Below are positions 8,686 through 18,355 of a stretch of DNA of 64,000 nucleotides, one piece after another. The notes under the pieces were generated by a model. The model saw nothing but the letters and a program-made list of their open reading frames with translations. It did not search any database and was not told the origin of the DNA. Both the position numbers and the translations under genes were made by a program. The DNA is taken from positions 1 through 64,000 of the forward strand of contig CAVZWL010000025.1 of assembly GCA_963778945.1 (NCBI GenBank), read 5' to 3'. Position 1 is the first letter of the stretch, and each line of letters opens with the position of its first letter. This DNA comes from Fen-1254 sp963778945 (GTDB taxonomy: Bacteria > Bacteroidota > Ignavibacteria > UBA10030).

Positions 8686-11682
8686 TTATTTTACGACAAC
8701 AACCTGAGAAGCAGTCTGTCCGAACACCTCCGGTTCATACATGCCTTCAACATGTGTTGCGGGCATCTGATACGACCCGTTCCGTGTTACCTTGACGACG
8801 TATGTATACGAATGCGTTCCTGCCTGAAATTCATCGGCAAAGAGAAGAACACGATCGTCATATTTTTCCACATGGTGGAATGCATATTCATACCATTGAC
8901 TGTCACGCTCGCCCTCTTCGTCGCTTAAATTCGCTGCAGTCGTCTGGAATGCCGTATTCACCATTTCACAACCTGCCGGTACCGGATCTTCGACGACGAC
9001 AAAATACCTGTCTTGATTACTAGAAACAGTAATCGTAATTTTCATCATTGATCCGGCAGTAAAATATTTTGTCGAGTCATCGTCGAGGGGCGTCATTGTT
9101 TTAACGACAGAAAATCCCTCATCTTTTTGAAATGTTTCACCTTTGGGATAATAATTCAATCTCATTCCATAATAGAGCCGCCCTGTTCCATTTTTGGCAA
9201 TGGTAACAGGATATTTTTTACCGAGTGTAAGCCGGGAAAATGGAATTGTCGATTTTGCAACTTTGAATGAACGGCCTGTAAAGAATTCATTCATAAGCAC
9301 CTTTCCCTCGAACCGTATGGTGGCGCGGAAATCCGGTTCATCTTTTTCATATGCACGCATATACGTTGCCAGCGCATCCACAACATATAGATTTTCCTGA
9401 GTTGTTCGCCAATGCCCCAGCTTTTGTTGATCGATAAGCCAACGGACGACTTTCGGTATGAGTGAATTTGCCGGCTGAGTCTCGACTAATGCCTGCATAA
9501 TAAGTGCGCTCGTGCGAATATTGGAATCGAAGCACCACCAGAGATTATAATCGCTGCGTTCTTCAAAATGAGCGCTCGTCGGAGAAATCTTTGCATAGTT
9601 GGAGAGGTCCCGGGCAAGTTCTTCCTGCATCGAACTGTTGCCGTTTGCGGCGTGGAGCGCTTTGAGCAAATAGGCTTTCGCAAAGAGCGGCATATCCTGA
9701 CGCTCTTTATATAACGTCTCCATATAGCCAAACTCGAGCTTTCCGGAAAGTGCCAACGTATATAAAATCAATGCACGTGTGCATCGTGAATAATACGTTG
9801 AAAAATATTCATCTTTCTCATCTCCATTCAACACCCGCTTCAAATATTCAATGCCTCGGTTGAACGACTGTCGATCGATTTTGTAACCGTTTTTTTCGGC
9901 TTGTGCGAGCGTGTACATGGCATATGCGGAAATATACGACCCTGTTCTTCCTTCATTCTTCCAGTAGGAAAAGCCCCCATTACTGTGTTGAAACAGAGGG
10001 ATTTCATCCAATGTTTTCATAATAACCGAACGGTAATCCTTGTCCTTCAGGACATCGAACTTGAAAGCTTCCACTAAATCCTTTGCAAGGATCATCGGGA
10101 GAATGGAGGATGATCGTTGTTCCAAACATCCATAGGGATAATTGAAGAGATAAGATATGCCGCCTGAAAGCCCCGACATAGCTGTCGAAGCAATTGTAAA
10201 TTCCGCTTCGCCGATATCCGCATAGGAATCGAGCGGCGGAATGATTTGTTCCCCGACACTCGGCTCCGTTGACGATTCAAATAGCGCAACGGATTCTTTA
10301 AGATGGGGTGCGTTAATCGGAATTGTCCATTGCAATCCGTCACTGCTGCTATCGCTCACGGCCCTAAAAATAAATTTTGCCGTTCCGATATGCTCGGCAG
10401 AAAAACTATAGAGAACTTCTTTTGCCTGACCCGGCTGCAAGCTGTGGAAGGATGTATCAGTCCCTTCGCAGCGCAAACCCGTCACTTTTCGCAAAAGTTT
10501 AATTGTTTGCGGTTTATCAGAATAATTCATAATAACCACTCCGCCATTGAATACATCGCCGACGCGGGCAAAGCGCGGCAGCGACGGCTGCAGCAAAAGC
10601 GGCTTGTTCACTGTAAAGGAATTTTCAGCGTATCCAAAATATGAATCCTTTGTGTTTGCTACAGCCATCATTTCAAATCCGGTAAGGTTGTCCGGCAATT
10701 TGAACTTTATGACAGCCATTCCTTTATCGTTTGTAACGATAGATGGATTCCAATAGGCGGAAGCGCGGAACATTTTGCGTATGCCGTCCGCATCGGGAAT
10801 ATCATCCGACATTTTTAACGCGGCTCCGCCCCCTCCGACTTCCTGCCCTTTTTCATCATAGTTGCGCTGTTCGATGATATTCATCCGTGTTTCCGTCGTT
10901 AACACAGCAAGCGCGCGTTCCCGGTAAAATTTTTCAAAGGGATTCGGCATTCTGTAGCCGATAAGATTGAGAATGCCCAGATCGGCAACACTAAGTGTGA
11001 CCTCGGCGCTTTTGGGCTTGCCAAGCGCATCCTTAACGGAAATTTTGATTTCTACGGAATCACCCGGCCGGTATTCTTTTTTGTCCGATTGAACGGATAC
11101 ATTTAATTTTTTTTCTTTCGGATTCACGGAAAGCGCAACATAGCCGACTTTGAACGAAGGGCGCCCCACGTCTCCCTCCTCCCGAGCGGTCGGTTTTGCC
11201 GTGCGGCCCTGTAAAAGGACGACAGAAACATAGACATTCGGCAGAAACTCGCTCACGATTGGAATATCTATTTGAGGGGTGCTGCCGGTCAAAACAGTTG
11301 TAAAATGCTTGATAATTCCTTCACGCTCGACGGTAATGAGCGCTGTTGCTTGTTCGTATGGATTCTTGACGATAATGCTTGCGATATCTCCGGGCTGCAA
11401 GTCGGTTTTATTTGCAATAAGATCGATGCGATCATCGTTTGTCCGTTCCCATGCGACATATTTTGAACCGCTTGCATAAAAATATGTTTGTGAGATAAGT
11501 TTGTTGCCCCGCGAATCGATGCCGCGAACATCGACATAATAAAAACCCGGGTCTTTCGGCGTAAACGATTTAATACATGGTTCATTCTTTGTTATAACTC
11601 CCGCAGAATCAATCAACGAATCAGACGGCGTCGAATACCAAGCATATCTACCGCCCGTCTCTGCCTTTGTACTGAATGCCAA
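8686..11682 (-). CDS. Alpha-2-macroglobulin, C-terminal part (frameshifted)
   Basis: C-terminal two-thirds of a bacterial alpha-2-macroglobulin (YfhM-like), a periplasmic protease trap. It contains MG and bait-region domains, then the thioester motif YGCLEQ near residue 520, the alpha-toroid complement-like domain with helical repeats after it, and a C-terminal receptor-like beta domain. Its apparent start overlaps the upstream frame (11613-14351). The natural junction reads SVQ|KAETGGRYAWYS, which is restored by adding one A to the AAA run (TTT at 11666-11668 on the plus strand). So this and the next entry are one gene of about 1,890 codons, the usual size for the family. The break is either a real frameshift or a sequencing indel. 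Confidence 0.9.
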   Translation of the reverse strand: MAFSTKAETGGRYAWYSTPSDSLIDSAGVITKNEPCIKSFTPKDPGFYYVDVRGIDSRGNKLISQTYFYASGSKYVAWERTNDDRIDLIANKTDLQPGDIASIIVKNPYEQATALITVEREGIIKHFTTVLTGSTPQIDIPIVSEFLPNVYVSVVLLQGRTAKPTAREEGDVGRPSFKVGYVALSVNPKEKKLNVSVQSDKKEYRPGDSVEIKISVKDALGKPKSAEVTLSVADLGILNLIGYRMPNPFEKFYRERALAVLTTETRMNIIEQRNYDEKGQEVGGGGAALKMSDDIPDADGIRKMFRASAYWNPSIVTNDKGMAVIKFKLPDNLTGFEMMAVANTKDSYFGYAENSFTVNKPLLLQPSLPRFARVGDVFNGGVVIMNYSDKPQTIKLLRKVTGLRCEGTDTSFHSLQPGQAKEVLYSFSAEHIGTAKFIFRAVSDSSSDGLQWTIPINAPHLKESVALFESSTEPSVGEQIIPPLDSYADIGEAEFTIASTAMSGLSGGISYLFNYPYGCLEQRSSSILPMILAKDLVEAFKFDVLKDKDYRSVIMKTLDEIPLFQHSNGGFSYWKNEGRTGSYISAYAMYTLAQAEKNGYKIDRQSFNRGIEYLKRVLNGDEKDEYFSTYYSRCTRALILYTLALSGKLEFGYMETLYKERQDMPLFAKAYLLKALHAANGNSSMQEELARDLSNYAKISPTSAHFEERSDYNLWWCFDSNIRTSALIMQALVETQPANSLIPKVVRWLIDQQKLGHWRTTQENLYVVDALATYMRAYEKDEPDFRATIRFEGKVLMNEFFTGRSFKVAKSTIPFSRLTLGKKYPVTIAKNGTGRLYYGMRLNYYPKGETFQKDEGFSVVKTMTPLDDDSTKYFTAGSMMKITITVSSNQDRYFVVVEDPVPAGCEMVNTAFQTTAANLSDEEGERDSQWYEYAFHHVEKYDDRVLLFADEFQAGTHSYTYVVKVTRNGSYQMPATHVEGMYEPEVFGQTASQVVVVK

Positions 11683-14351
11683 ATACGCTGATAAATATGT
11701 ACGGACAGAGATTGATTTTCGATTAGCTTTCCTGATGAAGCGGCAGCCACAAATGAAAACGTCATGGCCGTATCACTCTTAACAAATGTTGATGAAGGCC
11801 GTACTCCGATATAATATTCGCCGCCATGCATCAATACCGACGTTCTTCCGGCAAGTGTTTGACGCGACGGAGAAGTGACTTCACCCTCAAGCATGAATGA
11901 CACGGTTCCTTCGAACTCGCCGACATGAACCGGCGACTTCACAAGAATGCTGCCGTATTCATCCAGCGATGTATCCTGATTTTGCACTTCTTTCCCGGAA
12001 AAATCATTTTGGTAGCGGGACAGCCATCCCAGCTTTCCAAAAAAGTAACTGTCATATCCGGCAGGAGTAAAATGACCCCGGGATGCAGAGATGTGCCATT
12101 TAACTTCCTCGTCTTTCATCGGTGCGCCGAATAAATATTTTGCATTCAAGAATCCGCTGAGTGTATCGCCCATGATATATTGGTCTTTATCGTACTTTGC
12201 AATGACTTCAAATTCCGCGGGTCGAAAGGCCTCCACTCGAAAAGAACCATGTTCAATCCTCTTCCACTGTTCCTTGCCGTCATTATTTGCTGCATAATTG
12301 AGCAGCATTGAATAATTCCCGAGAGGAGCATTCGGTTTAAGAGGCACACTTGCTGTGAATGTGCCGAAAGGCGAGAGTTTTTGTTCCTGGTTATATATTT
12401 CTTCGTTACGGGAATTCTTTATGATGAGGCATGTCTTCAAACCCGTTGCAAGTTTCCATGTGCTTTCGGTCCGCGAACGAACAATCCCTTTAATGTCCAC
12501 CGTCTCGTTTGCTTTGTACAATCCGCGATCCGTGAATAGCACGCCTTCAAATTTCTGCGGCTGCGGATTCCAATCATAAGGGAGATCAAAACGATACGGT
12601 TGAATCCCTTCATTCCAATCGGAAGATGTAAATGCAATTTCATTTCCTTTATTAACGATGACCCATTGATGCGGTTGACTGGTTGCTCCGTAATCCTCAC
12701 TCTCTTCATCGCCCTCTGTTTGTGTCTGTGCGTTATATTTTAATTTACCCCAGCCGGGGGTCTCTGCAAAACCTTTATCATCTGTCATACTCGACCAAAC
12801 GACACTGTTGGAGTCGTTACGAATTTCCACATGAGCATTCGACACAGGCGAGGCATCTTTCAAGTTTGTTACCCAGATCAAATTCGATTCAGGTGAAAAC
12901 TTTGCAGTGATACCGAAGTTCGTTACTTGAACCAAAGTCTTGAGATAAGCAGTTTTTTCAGGATTCATATCGTCCACTTGAACAAACACTACTCCGCGGC
13001 CGTTCTTCCCCAACACCTCATCAAAATCGACAGGCCTCACTGTAACGGTGTTTCGTTTCGTGCGTGTCGGAATAACTTTTGCCCGGGAATATTCCTTTGC
13101 ATCCTCACTCAGGGACGATGAATTTAAAAGCACACCTTCTTCAACGGCCAATTGATCGTACGTATCCCCTGAAAACTTTCGCATTAACGGAACGATGCGG
13201 TCCGGATCAACAGCTCCCATTTGAACGCGAAACGAATCCATATTCATAGTCGTTACTGGAAATTTATGAGACTCGTATCCTTCCAGGACACCGATTCCTG
13301 TACGAGTACGCACAAACGGGAGATATGATTGCACGGTAAGCGAGAATGTATTTTCGGAATTTAAAACATTGCCAAATTTATCCGTTAACCCTGACTTAAG
13401 AATTCCCGTGTATGAAGAATCGGGTTGAAATGGAAGCGGAAGATAGATTCGTTTGGAAGGATAATTGTTTTCGTAGTATTCCTCCCTGCTCGTCAGGTTC
13501 GGTTTGAATGTCAAGTGCGCCATAACATCTTTAGAAGTCACCGCATTAGAGAACAACAGGGTTATTCCGGTTTGCGGATATATTTCGTCGGTTTTTTCGA
13601 TTCCTAAAAATTTTAATTCACCATATGTCGTAAAATCCAGCGTGTATGATGACGGCATCGTTAAAGGCCCCTCGAGTCCTCTGACGCCTTCCTTCAAGAC
13701 TATAGAGACAGCCGCACCTAATCCAAAATCCCCATTGGGTTTTATGATAATGACTTCCTGAGGATTTTTAATACTGTCCGCGAGGGCTGCCTGCCGGACT
13801 GTAAATGAAGGATATGAATCAACGCCGAAATTATTCTTTAGCCGAAGAGAAATATTTTTTGCAACAACTTGAGCATCGACAGGTTGATTAAAACGTAAAA
13901 GAATAGAAGTTCTCGGATCGACATGCTCTTGATTCCGCCACGGCGATGTCCATATAATTGCGGGGCGTGGAGTTTCAAACGACCATGTAAAATCTTTACG
14001 CAACATCGAACCGTTTAACGATGATGTACCCGCCGGAACTTTCATCGTGAAGCTCGTCGAGTAGGGAAGATTTTGATCCGGAATAAATGATAACGTACCC
14101 GTTCCAGCCCATCTGAATTTTCCTTTAATTTTTGGTTCGATTATGAGCGGCCCGGTTCCCTCATCTGTCGGTATTGCTTGAAGAGCGGTCATTGGATCGC
14201 TGAAATTCACAAAGATTGTCCGACCTTGATCGATGGATGAGATGACGCCTCGGGGAGAAGAGGTTATGATCGTAAGATCTTTCTGCTGAGCGTGGGTTAG
14301 AATGAATGATGCGCATACAGAGAGAAGAATCGACAATGCACGTTTAAACAT
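11613..14351 (-). CDS. Alpha-2-macroglobulin, N-terminal part (frameshifted)
   Basis: N-terminal part of the same YfhM-like gene. It starts with a signal peptide (MFKRALSILLSVCASFILTHA, likely cut after HAQ), preceded by an AAGGAGTG ribosome binding site. There is no lipobox cysteine, unlike many YfhM proteins. A bacterial Ig-like domain and a chain of macroglobulin domains follow, including GVLFTDRGLYKANETV, a well-conserved MG segment. The last 20 or so residues (RQRRAVDMLGIRRRLIR) are out-of-frame sequence after the indel at 11666-11668. The protein is expected to be secreted to the periplasm and work with PbpC encoded downstream. Confidence 0.9.
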   Translation of the reverse strand: MFKRALSILLSVCASFILTHAQQKDLTIITSSPRGVISSIDQGRTIFVNFSDPMTALQAIPTDEGTGPLIIEPKIKGKFRWAGTGTLSFIPDQNLPYSTSFTMKVPAGTSSLNGSMLRKDFTWSFETPRPAIIWTSPWRNQEHVDPRTSILLRFNQPVDAQVVAKNISLRLKNNFGVDSYPSFTVRQAALADSIKNPQEVIIIKPNGDFGLGAAVSIVLKEGVRGLEGPLTMPSSYTLDFTTYGELKFLGIEKTDEIYPQTGITLLFSNAVTSKDVMAHLTFKPNLTSREEYYENNYPSKRIYLPLPFQPDSSYTGILKSGLTDKFGNVLNSENTFSLTVQSYLPFVRTRTGIGVLEGYESHKFPVTTMNMDSFRVQMGAVDPDRIVPLMRKFSGDTYDQLAVEEGVLLNSSSLSEDAKEYSRAKVIPTRTKRNTVTVRPVDFDEVLGKNGRGVVFVQVDDMNPEKTAYLKTLVQVTNFGITAKFSPESNLIWVTNLKDASPVSNAHVEIRNDSNSVVWSSMTDDKGFAETPGWGKLKYNAQTQTEGDEESEDYGATSQPHQWVIVNKGNEIAFTSSDWNEGIQPYRFDLPYDWNPQPQKFEGVLFTDRGLYKANETVDIKGIVRSRTESTWKLATGLKTCLIIKNSRNEEIYNQEQKLSPFGTFTASVPLKPNAPLGNYSMLLNYAANNDGKEQWKRIEHGSFRVEAFRPAEFEVIAKYDKDQYIMGDTLSGFLNAKYLFGAPMKDEEVKWHISASRGHFTPAGYDSYFFGKLGWLSRYQNDFSGKEVQNQDTSLDEYGSILVKSPVHVGEFEGTVSFMLEGEVTSPSRQTLAGRTSVLMHGGEYYIGVRPSSTFVKSDTAMTFSFVAAASSGKLIENQSLSVHIYQRIWHSVQRQRRAVDMLGIRRRLIR

Positions 14352-14581
14352 ATGCAGACACTCCTTGCAAAATAATTTATCGGATTAAACATTTACATCG
14401 GTAGTTTTAGTATTTCTGCACCTTACTGCTTCGCTGGAATTATCTTCCATAATTCTTTCCGCGTATGAAAGATACATAGCTTGCCATTGATCGACAATGA
14501 AACCATTATCTTTAAATGACAACAAGGTACCCCTGCATCGACTGCGACCATGGGCACCTTGCACATTCAGCATGGAAAAGC

Positions 14582-15306
14582 CTATTTTATAGCAGGTTCT
14601 TGAACCGAAGCTCCTCCATCTGCTGCAGACGGTTTGCTTTCACTATTGTTTTTCAACGAATCGATAAAGATCGAATTGGCAAATGAAGGATTATTCACAA
14701 TAGCATCGATTTTTTCTTTTCTCTTATCCTTGTTGGTTTCCGTTAAAGCTTTTAATCCGAGAAGGGCGACGGTGATATCATCGTCTTTTGTTGTAACGGA
14801 ATTTGCTTTTATCCAGCCCTTTTTCTTTCCTTCCTGTCCCCTGGCTTCACACCATTCATTTTCAGTTTTGGAAACGGCTATGAATTCCATCGATGAAAAT
14901 TCTTTATCGGTAACCGTAACAAGATCAGGGCGTAAATAAATCATAGTGCGTTGAATTGCCACTGAAGGTTTGGCATCAATCGCCAGGCTGTATTCCGAAG
15001 CCCATCCTTCTTTACCGTCGGATAACCGAATTTTATAATATTTTCGATTCTTATCGGCAGGATCGACTTTATCTTCTCCTAAACAAATCACCTTTTCACC
15101 CAGCGCCATGGAAGATACAAAAGCTCCCTTTTGTGTCGGCTCAGACTTTACCGATGCCTTATCCCATATGCAAACAGAAGGAATCCCATCTTTTCCTTCC
15201 TCGACTGAAATCGCCTTTCCGTCATTTGTAACCGTTTTTTTTGACAGCCGATATTTAAAAGAAAGGAAAGGGGCAGAAAAAATAATGCGATGTATTTCAA
15301 CTTCAT
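14582..15306 (-). CDS. SH3-like lipoprotein (frameshift in A8 run)
   Basis: The best start is the ATG at 15304-15306, with an upstream GGAGG. It gives MKLKYIALFFLPLSFLLNI and then Gly-Cys, a clear lipoprotein signal with lipobox. After the Cys-Gln-Lys codons comes a run of eight A (T8 at 15235-15242 on the plus strand). One more A would join the signal peptide to the long downstream frame, which begins TVTNDGKAISVEEGKDG. The mature part has two SH3-type segments (KYYKIRLSDGKEGWASEYSL and EWCEARGQEGKKKGWIKANS), as in bacterial SH3 domains that bind wall peptides. Outer-membrane or periplasmic location is expected. The homopolymer could be a sequencing error, a phase-variable tract or a slippage site. 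Confidence 0.65.
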
Positions 15307-15346
15307 ACGGCCTCCGTTTTTTGAGTTTTGTCACTAATAGAAACAT

Positions 15347-15799
15347 TTTAAATCGACCTGACTGTTTTCAAATTTGAATATTATAAGAATGTTCCGATGT
15401 AATCATCCGTTCCAGGACGTAAACTCAAAAGAAAGAGCTGCTTGGTTTTTTAAAAGATTCCACTATGACGCGGCCTATTCTTCTATAGGAAACCCGTCTA
15501 GTATGATAATAAATTGGAATTGTAGTATTGGTTAGAAATTAGAAGAGTTTGTCCATAATTGCAAGGCAAATTCATTGATTTTTTAAGCGAATCAGACAAA
15601 AGGTAAAAACCATCGTGCTTTTGGAAAAGTGATGAATGAACTGCTCTTTCGATACCGTTCATTAAACAAATTCAAATAAATATATATGCATGGAAGGAGT
15701 TCCATTGGCGGCATGTAAAGCATTGAATGACTGCCACATAAACATCATCAAATGTCAATTCGATCGTGTCTGGCTCAACCCGCGTATTAATTCGTGTAA
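15347..15799. other. Intergenic, no supported gene
   Basis: No intact gene seen. A plus-strand frame ending near 15680 reads HRAFGKVMNELLFRYRS and could be the tail of a decayed gene, but it has no start and no recognised family. Confidence 0.3.
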
Positions 15800-15963
15800 C
15801 TTCCCGCGACTTTCCCCTTTAGCTTTTTTGTCAGGATAATGATTACTCCTTGATCATTAACTGCCCTCATACTGCCATTGATATTGTGGAATATTTGAAA
15901 TGTTTTTTTGAAATTGGGATTGGCTTATCGTATGATAGCGTAACGCGCTCGGAACCTTCCAGT
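15800..15963. repeat. Dispersed repeat, copy 1
   Basis: About 164 bp that recur at 17322-17487 in the same orientation with more than 85 percent identity by eye. The shared core begins GATTACTCCTTGATCATT and includes GATATTGTGGAATATTTG and ATCGTATGATAGCGTAA. On the minus strand it encodes part of a peptide (RVTLSYDKPIPISKKHFKY), so it is probably a fragment of a decayed mobile or hypothetical gene present twice. Confidence 0.7.
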
Positions 15964-16219
15964 GAAACGACATTGGCCCGGCATCAAATCCACCAACGTT
16001 TTGAATCAATTATTTACGACGTGAAGCTCATAACCAATGCTGTTAAGCGAATCCCTTTACAGGAATCTGCCTTGTATCTTGTTTTTAAACTTGTTACAAC
16101 ATAACAACAAGGGATCAAAAATATCAATGCTTTTAAATTGGTAAATAAAGCAATGAACCAATTAAAACTATAATCTACACCCAGGTTACGGCAGGTCCTA
16201 AATTATTATTTATAAACTA
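15964..16219. other. Intergenic, no supported gene
   Basis: A plus-strand frame spans 15850-16104 but overlaps the repeat and has no motif or ribosome binding site. Nothing else is seen. Confidence 0.3.
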
Positions 16220-16248
16220 TTGACATTAACTCATTTTTATACTAATAT
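16220..16248 (+). promoter_or_regulatory. Sigma70-like promoter
   Basis: TTGACA at 16220-16225 and TAATAT at 16243-16248 are 17 bp apart, 70 bp before the start of the membrane-protein gene. The sequence around it is very AT-rich, so chance occurrence is possible. Confidence 0.4.
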
Positions 16249-16317
16249 AGATAATATAATTAACTTGTTTACATTAGTATCATGATTTATTTATAAACAT
16301 AAATAATGGAGGAAGCA

Positions 16318-16833
16318 ATGGACAAAACAACTTTAACACCTGAAGAAAGTCTCCTGTTAATTACAAAGACAATAGAAGAGACTAAACAAAGATTTCAAGA
16401 AAATGGTCACATACTTATTTTGTGGGGCATTATAACGTTCACTGTATTTTTTAGCCAGTATATTTTTGTACTATTGGGATGGTATAAGTTATTTGACATT
16501 ATTTGGACTACTATTTTATTTCCGCTTGGGGGGATATATACATTTTTATATGCTAGGAAAAAGGGGAAAAAAGGAACTCTGCCCAAAACTATAATTACAA
16601 GGGTTATAGAAACGATGGGATGGGCATTTGGCGCAAATCTTTTGATTTTAGGTTTTGTTTTCAGACCCCAGCTTGGCATAGCCACTGCCCCGATATTTTT
16701 AATTCTCTTCGCTTTGTTTATGCTTGCAACGGGAGCATCAATTAAATTTAAGCCCCTATTGATTGGCGGTGTAGCGCTGAATTTAATTGGACTCAGTGAC
16801 TTTCTATTTGAATCCGGATTATCATGGACTTAG
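16318..16833 (+). CDS. Small multi-pass membrane protein (frameshift near end)
   Basis: The start at 16318 is chosen because GGAGG lies 5 bases before it. A short charged N-terminal helix (TPEESLLLITKTIEETKQRF) precedes four or more hydrophobic segments. The frame stops early at 16833, but a +1 shift near 16825 continues YHGLSMMLGSVVGLIIPGIL to a TAA at 16907-16909, adding a last membrane segment. The true gene is therefore probably 16318-16909. With that end it overlaps the next gene by 8 bases (ATGTTTAA), which suggests translational coupling. Such membrane protein plus winged-helix pairs are common in Bacteroidota; the function is unknown. Confidence 0.65.
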   Translation: MDKTTLTPEESLLLITKTIEETKQRFQENGHILILWGIITFTVFFSQYIFVLLGWYKLFDIIWTTILFPLGGIYTFLYARKKGKKGTLPKTIITRVIETMGWAFGANLLILGFVFRPQLGIATAPIFLILFALFMLATGASIKFKPLLIGGVALNLIGLSDFLFESGLSWT

Positions 16834-16901
16834 TATGATGTTAGGATCGGTGGTAGGATTGATAATACCGGGAATATTACTCAATAAAGCAAGGAAAGAA
16901 T

Positions 16902-17192
16902 ATGTTTAACGATTTAGATCCCATATTACACTCGCAGCTTCGTTTGTCAATTATGTCTATTTTAATGACAGTCGATGAAGCCAATTTCAGTTTTATTAAA
17001 GAAACTACTAAGGCTGCAGCCGGCAATATAAGCATCCAAATAAAAAATTTACAGGACGCAGGTTATATTAAAGTAAAAAAATCGTTTAAAAATAATTATC
17101 CAAATACTTCTATATCAATTACAAGTAAAGGAATAGAAGCATTTGATAATTATGTTAGTAATCTTAAAAAATATATAAATCCACCAAAATAA
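16902..17192 (+). CDS. Winged-helix transcriptional regulator
   Basis: A 96-residue single-domain winged-helix DNA-binding protein. LRLSIMSILMTVDEANFSFI starts the fold, NISIQIKNLQDAGYIKVKKS gives the recognition helix and wing, and SITSKGIEAFDNYV is the last helix. This is the pattern of the MarR/PadR-like winged-helix DNA-binding family with one HTH. Its start overlaps the end of the restored upstream membrane protein, so it probably regulates that two-gene unit. No sensing domain is present. Confidence 0.8.
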   Translation: MFNDLDPILHSQLRLSIMSILMTVDEANFSFIKETTKAAAGNISIQIKNLQDAGYIKVKKSFKNNYPNTSISITSKGIEAFDNYVSNLKKYINPPK

Positions 17193-17226
17193 TTGCAAAA
17201 CTCGAAAAACGTGGATTCAATATCCT

Positions 17227-17256
17227 AAAAGCCGCCTCTGAAAAGGGTCGGCTTTT
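17227..17256 (+). terminator. Rho-independent-like terminator
   Basis: AAAAGCCG at 17227-17234 pairs with CGGCTTTT at 17249-17256, just after the winged-helix gene. The T-run is at the 3' side on the plus strand. Confidence 0.65.
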
Positions 17257-17321
17257 GTTGTTATGGATACTATCCTATGTTTTGAAAAGTGATCCATTTA
17301 AAACTTACCAAGAAGCAAAGA

Positions 17322-17487
17322 TTTCCCGCGATTTCCCCTTGAGCTTCTTATTCTGAATAATGATTACTCCTTGATCATTTACAGCCCTCATACTGCCATT
17401 GATATTGTGGAATATTTGAAATGTTTTTTTGAAATTGGGATTGGCTTATCGTATGATAGCGTAATGCGCTCAAAACCTTCCAGTGAT
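17322..17487. repeat. Dispersed repeat, copy 2
   Basis: Second copy of the sequence at 15800-15963. Here it forms the 3' part of a minus-strand frame (17388-17606). The two copies share GATATTGTGGAATATTTG and the following 80 bp almost perfectly and diverge after CCTTCCAGTG. Confidence 0.7.
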
Positions 17488-17606
17488 TTCATTGTGTCCT
17501 TTTCTGATCGATAGAAATGAAAATGACCTAAACCACCGGCGTTATTTAGTTTACCGGTTCGATTTAGGTCACTTGGACACAAAACGGTCACATGGACACT
17601 AGGCAT
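17388..17606 (-). pseudogene. Fragment of a mobile-element-like gene
   Basis: A 72-codon minus-strand frame whose C-terminal half lies in the dispersed repeat (TLSYDKPIPISKKHFKY). At its 5' end the DNA contains GTGTCCATGTGACCG and TTTTGTGTCCAAGTGACC, direct near-repeats of the kind seen near insertion-sequence ends. I do not recognise a family. Because half of it also exists alone at 15.8 kb, it is likely a remnant. Confidence 0.3.
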
Positions 17607-17607
17607 T

Positions 17608-17781
17608 TATGATATTTTACACCGGAAATATAGCGAAGAGCAGATAGAGCTGCAATTGAGGGAGATGGTCAAAGCACTTTACTTGAATTTGGAATCTGAA
17701 ATAACCACATTGGACTTATCAACAGTCGTTATAGATGAGCTTACCCCAACATTAGAGGAGTACCGACCATGGCCAAGATGA
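17608..17781 (+). pseudogene. 3' remnant of an unidentified gene
   Basis: An open frame without a start runs into the next gene and ends in a TGA at 17779-17781. It reads KYSEEQIELQLREMVKALYL and then STVVIDELTPTLEEY, a regular helical protein tail. The sequence abruptly meets the mobile-element-like piece at about 17605, so the 5' part was probably lost there. Family not recognised. Confidence 0.35.
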
Positions 17782-18182
17782 GCATGTTTATAAAACTATA
17801 TTTTATCGCATTACCAGTTTTCTTCGCCATCGATATGATATGGCTCGGGTTTATTGCAAAAAGTTTCTACGTTCAACAAATCGGGTTTTTAATGAAACCC
17901 AATATAAACTGGATGGCGGCTATTTTCTTTTACCTGCTTTTTATCGCAGGTCTTGTGATCTTTGTGATCACACCTGCAATTGAGAAAAGCTCGTGGGTGT
18001 TCGCTCTTTTCTCTGGAGCTTTGTTCGGACTTATTACGTATGCGACATATGATCTGACCAACCTTGCCACACTCAAGGACTGGCCTCTTCTGGTTACCGT
18101 TGTTGACTTGGCTTGGGGCGCTGTGCTCGCTGCTTCCGTTTCTATCATCACGTATTTCATCGCAAATGCAATCGGTAAATGA
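17769..18182 (+). CDS. DUF2177 family membrane protein
   Basis: A 137-residue integral membrane protein with four hydrophobic segments. It has the DUF2177 marks IDMIWLGFIAKSFY near the N-terminus, ATYDLTNLATLKDWP in the middle, and DLAWGAVLAA near the end. AGAGGAG lies 8 bases upstream of the chosen ATG. DUF2177 genes often sit with DUF1295 and fatty-acid-modifying enzymes, and here a DUF1295 gene follows within 800 bp. That suggests a role in lipid modification; the biochemical function is not established. Confidence 0.85.
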   Translation: MAKMSMFIKLYFIALPVFFAIDMIWLGFIAKSFYVQQIGFLMKPNINWMAAIFFYLLFIAGLVIFVITPAIEKSSWVFALFSGALFGLITYATYDLTNLATLKDWPLLVTVVDLAWGAVLAASVSIITYFIANAIGK

Positions 18183-18355
18183 AACCATACGGGAGATGTA
18201 TCTTGCCTATAGAATGGAAACCTTCAGCACTCTTGATTTGTTATAATAGGCACGAATGAAAAATGATTTCAAATTTGAATGAGAATTTATCACCTTCGCG
18301 CATTTGATAACATTAAGACTTTACACCAAAAGGTTATACAGAAAGCGAGTTTACA

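Noticed and set aside
14385..14573. A 62-codon minus-strand frame between the alpha-2-macroglobulin and SH3 lipoprotein genes
   Set aside because: No motif, no ribosome binding site, and an odd composition; probably chance.
15850..16104. An 84-codon plus-strand frame
   Set aside because: Its first third is the antisense of the dispersed repeat, whose minus strand reads more like protein; no start signal.
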